Translations under genes and position numbers: made by a program
Notes under the pieces: generated by a model
Told to the model about the DNA's origin: nothing
What the model saw: the letters and a program-made list of their open reading frames with translations, nothing else
The model's database searches: none
Shown: one piece after another, positions 5,973-9,771 of the stretch
How the letters are laid out: each line of letters starts with the position of its first letter
How positions within the stretch are numbered: position 1 is the first letter of the stretch
Source: Gammaproteobacteria bacterium
Lineage (GTDB): Bacteria; Aquificota; Aquificia; Aquificales; QOAS01
Direction: 5' to 3'
Assembly (NCBI GenBank): GCA_003972855.1
Contig: QOAS01000057.1
Span: forward strand, 1 to 9,771
DNA: 9,771 bases

Positions 5973-6960
5973 CTCCCAACGCCTCCTTTATTTTTTGTTC
6001 TATATCATACAACACTTTCGGATTTTCCGCGAGGAATTTTTTAACCTGTTCTTTACCTTGACCTACCTTTTTATCGCCGTAGGAATACCACGCACCGCTT
6101 TTGGTAAGAATTCCCAATTCGGTGGCGACATCAACAATGTCGCACAGTTTACAGATACCCTCTCCGTAGTAAATTTCAAATTCCGCCTCTTGGAAGGGGG
6201 GTGCCAATTTATTCTTTACAACCCTAACCCTTACCCTGCTTCCCTTTTTCTCTCCACCCTCTTTGACTTCTCCTATTTTTCTTATGTCCAAACGGAGGTC
6301 TGCGAAGAACTTCAAAGCCCTTCCACCGGGGGTGGTTTCGGGATTTCCAAACATAACCCCTATCTTTTCCCGTATTTGGTTTATAAAAATCAAAGCGGTT
6401 TTGGATTTGTTTACTTCACCCTTTAGTTTTCTTAAAGCTTGGGACATAAGGCGTGCCTGCTTTCCGACGTGGGCTTCCCCGATGTTACCCTCAAGCTCAT
6501 CTTTGGGAACCAGAGCCGCTACCGAGTCTATTACCACCACATCAACCGCACCGCTCCTTATAAGGGTTTCCGCTATTTCAAGGGCTTGCTCTCCGTAATC
6601 GGGCTGAGAAATGTAAAGGTTTTCTACATCAACCCCTATTCTTTCCGCGTATTTGGGGTCTAAGGCGTGTTCCGCATCTATAAATACCGCTATACCTCCC
6701 CTTTTTTGGGCTTCCGCTATTATGTGAAGTGCCAAAGTGGTTTTTCCCGAACTTTCGGGACCAAATATTTCGGTAATTCTCCCCTTGGGTATTCCCCCGA
6801 CACCTATAGCCCTATCCAAAGCGTAAGAGCCGGTATGAATCGTTTCAACCTCTACTAAGCTCACGCTCCTTAGGGGCATAACCGCCCCTTTTCCGAACTT
6901 CTTCTCTATAAAAGACTTGGCGACTTCAAAGGCTTGAAGTTTCTCTTTATCCACTGACAT
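5932..6960 (-). CDS. recA: Recombinase RecA
   Basis: RecA forms ATP-dependent filaments on single-stranded DNA and catalyses homologous pairing and strand exchange. With the ATG at 6958-6960 the protein has 342 residues, a normal length. Visible motifs are Walker A GPESSGKT (67-74), the catalytic glutamate E97 in DAEHALDP, Walker B VVVIDSVAAL (141-150), loop L1 EGNIGEAHVG (157-166) and loop L2 from FINQIREKIG to TTPGG (192-213). The C-terminal domain ends in an acidic, flexible tail (TSDKDSENRS). A TTG four codons upstream overlaps the Shine-Dalgarno and is rejected. There is no intein. The gene lies 92 nt after gatC and overlaps pilT by 41 nt. The gap before it holds a -10-like TACAAT and a 12-bp palindrome, so it may have its own promoter. 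Confidence 0.98.
   Translation of the reverse strand: MSVDKEKLQAFEVAKSFIEKKFGKGAVMPLRSVSLVEVETIHTGSYALDRAIGVGGIPKGRITEIFGPESSGKTTLALHIIAEAQKRGGIAVFIDAEHALDPKYAERIGVDVENLYISQPDYGEQALEIAETLIRSGAVDVVVIDSVAALVPKDELEGNIGEAHVGKQARLMSQALRKLKGEVNKSKTALIFINQIREKIGVMFGNPETTPGGRALKFFADLRLDIRKIGEVKEGGEKKGSRVRVRVVKNKLAPPFQEAEFEIYYGEGICKLCDIVDVATELGILTKSGAWYSYGDKKVGQGKEQVKKFLAENPKVLYDIEQKIKEALGVGGTSDKDSENRS
5982..5986 (-). promoter_or_regulatory. Shine-Dalgarno of pilT inside recA
   Basis: GGAGG, within AAAGGAGGC on the minus strand, lies nine bases before the pilT TTG codon and within the last codons of recA. It supports the overlapping start and suggests that pilT translation depends on recA mRNA. Confidence 0.7.
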
Positions 6961-6965
6961 TTTTT

Positions 6966-6970
6966 CCTCC
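6966..6970 (-). promoter_or_regulatory. Shine-Dalgarno of recA
   Basis: GGAGG followed by five A residues and ATG on the minus strand is a strong initiation site. It fixes the recA start at 6960 and excludes the TTG at 6970-6972, whose last base overlaps the first base of this element. Confidence 0.85.
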
Positions 6971-6999
6971 AAACGGTTTATTAATTTAAGACCCTTACG

Positions 7000-7019
7000 G
7001 GAAAATTTTCCAAATTGTA
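7000..7019 (-). promoter_or_regulatory. Candidate recA -10 element with an adjoining 12-bp palindrome
   Basis: On the minus strand TACAAT (7014-7019, 5 of 6 to TATAAT) is followed two bases later by the perfect palindrome GGAAAATTTTCC (7000-7011), which would cover the predicted transcription start near 7007. This is where a repressor operator could sit. The -35 region is poor. No E. coli-type (CTGT-N8-ACAG) or Bacillus-type (GAAC-N4-GTTC) SOS box is present in the 6961-7052 gap. Confidence 0.33.
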
Positions 7020-7052
7020 GGAAACAAACAAAGGTTGAAACGGAAAGGTTTA

Positions 7053-7340
7053 CTATTCGGTTTCAAAAATTCGCGGAACTACGAAATAACCGTTTTCAAA
7101 CTGGGGAGCGTTTTTTTCTATCTCCTCCCTCGGGAGGGAGCTTTCGGGCTTATCTTCCCTCAAGGGGGTTTGACCGTAGTCCAACACAAAAGGTTCAACA
7201 CCTTCGGTATCCACCTCGTTCATTTGATTTACAAATTCAATAATATCCGCCAACTGTTTGGAAAAAAGTTCTATTTCCTCCTCCGTAAGGTTAAGTCTTG
7301 CAAGTTGAGCCACCTTAAGGACGGTTTCTCTATCAATCAT
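7053..7340 (-). CDS. gatC: Asp-tRNA(Asn)/Glu-tRNA(Gln) amidotransferase subunit C
   Basis: GatC is the small subunit that holds GatA and GatB together in the amidotransferase converting Glu-tRNA(Gln) and Asp-tRNA(Asn) to their amidated forms. The 95-residue protein has the expected length and pattern: VLKVAQLARLNLTEEEIELF near the N-terminus, then QLADIIEFVNQMNEVDTEGV, a proline-rich middle (PLREDKPESSLPREE) and a terminal FVVPRIFE. The start is the ATG at 7338-7340, and the TTG directly before it is less likely. No Shine-Dalgarno precedes it, and a CATACT hexamer seven bases upstream suggests a nearly leaderless message. gatA and gatB are not here. It is first in the gatC-recA-pilT run and divergent from tyrA by 72 nt. 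Confidence 0.93.
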   Translation of the reverse strand: MIDRETVLKVAQLARLNLTEEEIELFSKQLADIIEFVNQMNEVDTEGVEPFVLDYGQTPLREDKPESSLPREEIEKNAPQFENGYFVVPRIFETE

Positions 7341-7347
7341 CAAACAA

Positions 7348-7353
7348 AGTATG
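7348..7353 (-). promoter_or_regulatory. Candidate -10 element of gatC
   Basis: CATACT (4 of 6 to TATAAT) on the minus strand is followed by only seven bases before the ATG, which would put the transcription start at or next to the start codon. The best -35-like hexamer (TTAAAA, about 19 nt upstream) is weak. Confidence 0.22.
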
Positions 7354-7394
7354 GTAAGCGAATTTTCAGATTTTTAACCTTTCTCCGTTCCTTT

Positions 7395-7400
7395 TAGAAT
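7395..7400 (+). promoter_or_regulatory. Candidate -10 element of tyrA
   Basis: TAGAAT (5 of 6 to TATAAT) ends 12 nt before the tyrA ATG, predicting a leader of about six bases without room for a Shine-Dalgarno. T-rich sequence with TTTTAA lies at about -35 distance but is not a clear hexamer. Confidence 0.3.
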
Positions 7401-7412
7401 TCCTTACCTTCA

Positions 7413-8273
7413 ATGGAGGGTTTTATTGAAAAGGGACTTCTAATCGTAGGTTTGGGTTTTATGGGAGGCTCCCTATCAAAGGAACTTAGGAAAAAGGGCT
7501 TTAGCAAACCCATCTACGGGCTGGATATAAACCCCACCGCCATAGAGGTTGGACAAAATTTAGGGGTTATCAACAAAGGCTTCACCGAATACGAAAAAGT
7601 CCCTTGGGAGGAAATAGACTTCGTAATATTGGCTTCCCCGGTGGGAACTTTTGAAACCATTGCCAAACTCCTAAAGGACTTTATAAACGGAAAAACCACC
7701 GTTAGCGATTTGGGAAGCACCAAAAGGCTCGTCTACAGAATGGAGGAAATTATAGGTTCCAACTTTGTGGGTGTCCATCCCATAGCGGGAACCGAAAAGA
7801 GTGGGGTTATTCACTCGGTTGATAACCTCTTTGAGGGAAAAAAACTGATAATAACCCCTACGGTAAATACCGACAAATATCACCTCCAAAGGGTGGAAAG
7901 CCTGTGGAAATTTATAGGGGCGAAAATTGAATACATGTCACCCGAACTGCACGACTTTGTATTCGGGGTGGTTTCGCATCTACCCCACGCGGTAGCCTTT
8001 GCATTGGTTGATACCCTAAGGGAGTTATCCGACGAAAAGGTAAACCTCTTTGAGTATCCGGGGGCGGGATTTAAAGATTTTACCCGCATAGCGGCTTCCG
8101 ACCCCACGATGTGGAGGGACATTTTCTTGGACAACAAGGATAACTTACTTAAGTCCCTGCAAGCATTTAAAAAATCTTTGGAGAAATTGGAAGAACTAAT
8201 AAGGGACGAAAAAAAAGAGGAACTAAAGGAGTATCTCGGAGAGATAAGCCTTTTGAGAAGGAGTTTGGATTAG
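7413..8273 (+). CDS. tyrA: Prephenate dehydrogenase
   Basis: TyrA oxidatively decarboxylates prephenate to 4-hydroxyphenylpyruvate with NAD+, committing chorismate to tyrosine. The 286-residue protein starts with a Rossmann fold (VGLGFMGGS, 12-20, glycine-rich loop; acidic D38 after the second strand) and has a helical dimerisation domain. S102 (DLGSTK), H122 (VHPIAGTEKSG), H189 and H192 (SHLPHAVAFALVDTL) and R225 (FTRIAASDPTMWRDIF) match the active-site residues of the Aquifex aeolicus enzyme as I remember them (Ser126, His147, His214/217, Arg250), with an offset of 24-25. There is no chorismate mutase domain and no ACT domain. The ATG at 7413 has no Shine-Dalgarno upstream, but the glycine-rich loop leaves little room for a later start. 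Its stop interlocks with that of the convergent trpE. Confidence 0.96.
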   Translation: MEGFIEKGLLIVGLGFMGGSLSKELRKKGFSKPIYGLDINPTAIEVGQNLGVINKGFTEYEKVPWEEIDFVILASPVGTFETIAKLLKDFINGKTTVSDLGSTKRLVYRMEEIIGSNFVGVHPIAGTEKSGVIHSVDNLFEGKKLIITPTVNTDKYHLQRVESLWKFIGAKIEYMSPELHDFVFGVVSHLPHAVAFALVDTLRELSDEKVNLFEYPGAGFKDFTRIAASDPTMWRDIFLDNKDNLLKSLQAFKKSLEKLEELIRDEKKEELKEYLGEISLLRRSLD

Positions 8274-9760
8274 GAGGATTTTTCCGCCATCTCAACCGCT
8301 TTAATGAGGGCTTTTGCCTTATTTCGGGTTTCCTCCCACTCCCTTTCGGGAACGGAATCCGCCACAATTCCCGCACCCGCCTGAACGAAAATCTCATCTC
8401 CCCTTATCACCGCTGTTCTTATCGCTATGGCGGTATCCAAATTCCCTTGGAAGGAGATATACCCGACCGCTCCCGCATAGATTCCCCTCTTTTCCCTTTC
8501 CAGTTCTTCAATAATTTGCATCGCCCTTACTTTAGGCGCCCCGCTCACCGTTCCCGCGGGGAAAGTAGCCTTTAGGGCGTCCAAGGCGTCTTTTCCTTCC
8601 GCTAAATTGCCCGAAACATCGGAAACTATGTGCATAACGTGGGAGTATCTTTCTATCCTCATCAGACTTTCAACTTTGACGCTACCGAATTTGCAGACCC
8701 TTCCGAGGTCGTTTCTTGCCAAATCTACAAGCATTATGTGTTCCGCCTTTTCCTTTTCGTCCGAAAGGAGGTTTAGTTCCAATTCTTTGTCCTCTTCGGG
8801 AGTTTTCCCCCTCGGACGCGTTCCCGCAATGGGTCGGGTTTCCACCTTGTTTCCTTCCACCCTTACGAGGATTTCGGGAGAAGCCCCTACCACATAGAGG
8901 TCGTCCAATTTTAAAAAGAACATGTAAGGTGAGGGGTTTAGGTATCTTAAAGCCCTGTAAACCCTTTCGGGGGTGGTCTTTAGCTTTTTTCTAAACCTTT
9001 GAGAGAGAACAACCTGAATAATGTCCCCCGCCTCTATGTATCTTTTAGCTTTTGAAACAATCTCTTCAAATTCCTCCTTTGAAAAGTTACTATTCCATTC
9101 GGAGAAGTCTACTTCCCGTTCTTTGCCCACGGGGATAAACTCCTCTTCCCCCGAAGGGGCTTTTAAACTTTCGGTAACTTTATCTATCTCTTCCAAAGCC
9201 CTAAAGTAAAGCTCTTTGGGGTCGTCATCTTCGGAGACTACCACCGGTTTTACAACGGTAAGCTTGGAGCTGATGTTGTCAAAGATAATTACGAGGTCAC
9301 TTCTTACGAGGAAAATATCGGGCAGTCCCAAAGGGTCGGGATTTCTATCGGGAACGGGTTCCCAAAATTTGACGGTATCGTATCCTATGTAACCCACCAG
9401 CCCCCCCCAAAAGCGGGGAAGTTTGGGGTCGCCAAAAGGCTTAAAGTTTTTCACTATAGGCTTTAAAACCTCTAAAGGGTCTACAAAGCTTCCCAATTCT
9501 ACCTTTGCGCGGTCGTAAATTTCGTAGAAACTCCCTTTGGTCTTAAGGTAGAAACTTCCCCCGTAACCCAAAAAGGAGTATCTCGCCCACTTTTCACCCC
9601 CAATGACGCTTTCCAGCAGAAAAGGAAACCTTCCGAGGTTTTTTATCTTTAAAAACGCGCTCAACGGGTTTTCTAAATCCGCCAAAAATTCCCTGTAGAG
9701 GGGTATAACATTGTATTCCTTTGCCAGTTTTGCAAGATGTGAAAAATATGTCTTTGACAT
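8270..9760 (-). CDS. trpE: Anthranilate synthase component I
   Basis: TrpE converts chorismate to anthranilate, using ammonia delivered by the TrpG glutamine amidotransferase, and opens the tryptophan branch. The 496-residue protein is full length for the family. LLES at 48-51 is the motif that binds feedback-inhibiting tryptophan. PIAGTRPRG (310-318) has alanine where PabB-type aminodeoxychorismate synthases usually have lysine, so TrpE is preferred. Further conserved blocks are MLVDLARNDLGRV (343-355), SHVMHIVSDVSG (373-384), PAGTVSGAPK (401-410) and AGAGIVADS (461-469). The start is the ATG at 9758-9760. A weak AAAGAGA precedes it, and the frame stays open to the window edge, so a short upstream extension is not excluded. 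trpG is not seen. The 3' end overlaps the tyrA stop by 4 nt. Confidence 0.96.
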   Translation of the reverse strand: MSKTYFSHLAKLAKEYNVIPLYREFLADLENPLSAFLKIKNLGRFPFLLESVIGGEKWARYSFLGYGGSFYLKTKGSFYEIYDRAKVELGSFVDPLEVLKPIVKNFKPFGDPKLPRFWGGLVGYIGYDTVKFWEPVPDRNPDPLGLPDIFLVRSDLVIIFDNISSKLTVVKPVVVSEDDDPKELYFRALEEIDKVTESLKAPSGEEEFIPVGKEREVDFSEWNSNFSKEEFEEIVSKAKRYIEAGDIIQVVLSQRFRKKLKTTPERVYRALRYLNPSPYMFFLKLDDLYVVGASPEILVRVEGNKVETRPIAGTRPRGKTPEEDKELELNLLSDEKEKAEHIMLVDLARNDLGRVCKFGSVKVESLMRIERYSHVMHIVSDVSGNLAEGKDALDALKATFPAGTVSGAPKVRAMQIIEELEREKRGIYAGAVGYISFQGNLDTAIAIRTAVIRGDEIFVQAGAGIVADSVPEREWEETRNKAKALIKAVEMAEKSS

Positions 9761-9771
9761 TCTCTTTGCTA

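Noticed and set aside
6961..6972. TTG start four codons upstream for recA
   Set aside because: This codon touches the GGAGG that serves the ATG at 6958-6960, and the ATG protein has the standard RecA N-terminus.
6961..7052. LexA-type SOS box upstream of recA
   Set aside because: Neither CTGT-N8-ACAG nor GAAC-N4-GTTC is present. The palindrome there does not match a known LexA site.
7341..7343. TTG start one codon upstream for gatC
   Set aside because: It is directly followed by an ATG, with no Shine-Dalgarno to favour the TTG.
8314..8994. Several plus-strand open frames opposite trpE
   Set aside because: They are Pro/Ser-rich antisense shadows of the well-conserved trpE frame, with no family resemblance.
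1..9771. CRISPR arrays, insertion sequences, tRNA or rRNA genes, riboswitches
   Set aside because: No regular spaced repeats, transposase-like proteins, terminal inverted repeats or recognisable RNA structures were seen. Nearly all bases are in conserved housekeeping genes.

Overview
The window reads as an ordinary, gene-dense piece of a bacterial chromosome, most likely from a thermophilic member of the Aquificota (Aquifex/Hydrogenobacter-like). The main support is the TyrA protein, which closely follows my recollection of the structurally studied Aquifex aeolicus prephenate dehydrogenase through its catalytic and C-terminal parts. The scattered single-gene organisation, overlapping genes, Lys/Glu-rich proteins and G+C of roughly 40-45 % by eye also fit. 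The genus cannot be fixed without a database search.

Layout from left to right: rpoA and rplQ (+) form the tail of a ribosomal-protein operon. A lone speD (-) makes the pyruvoyl S-adenosylmethionine decarboxylase. It is divergent from a CorC/HlyC-type DUF21-CBS membrane protein (+), which converges tail-to-tail on clpP (-). clpP is divergent from a fused moaC-mogA gene (+) for molybdenum cofactor synthesis. That gene converges on a minus-strand cluster read gatC, recA, pilT. gatC is divergent from tyrA (+), which converges on trpE (-), ending near the right edge.

The products are core functions: transcription and translation (alpha subunit, L17, amidotransferase subunit C), protein turnover (ClpP), recombination (RecA), a type IV pilus motor ATPase, polyamine synthesis, Moco synthesis, and two enzymes on competing chorismate branches (TyrA to tyrosine, TrpE to tryptophan). 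Strand alternates almost gene by gene. Families that are often clustered elsewhere are represented here by single members (speD without speE, gatC without gatA/gatB, clpP without clpX). The clearest functional pairings are rpoA-rplQ, coupled through an ATGA overlap, and recA-pilT, which overlap by 41 nt.

I found no mobile element, CRISPR array, tRNA, rRNA or new gene system. All gaps between genes are under 140 nt. The points worth a second look are mainly architectural: the 41-nt recA/pilT overlap, two convergent gene pairs with interlocked stop codons, a set of genes without Shine-Dalgarno sequences whose promoter-like hexamers sit almost on the start codon, a perfect 12-bp palindrome at the presumed recA promoter, a pilus ATPase lacking the usual AIRNLIRE motif, and the MoaC-MogA fusion.
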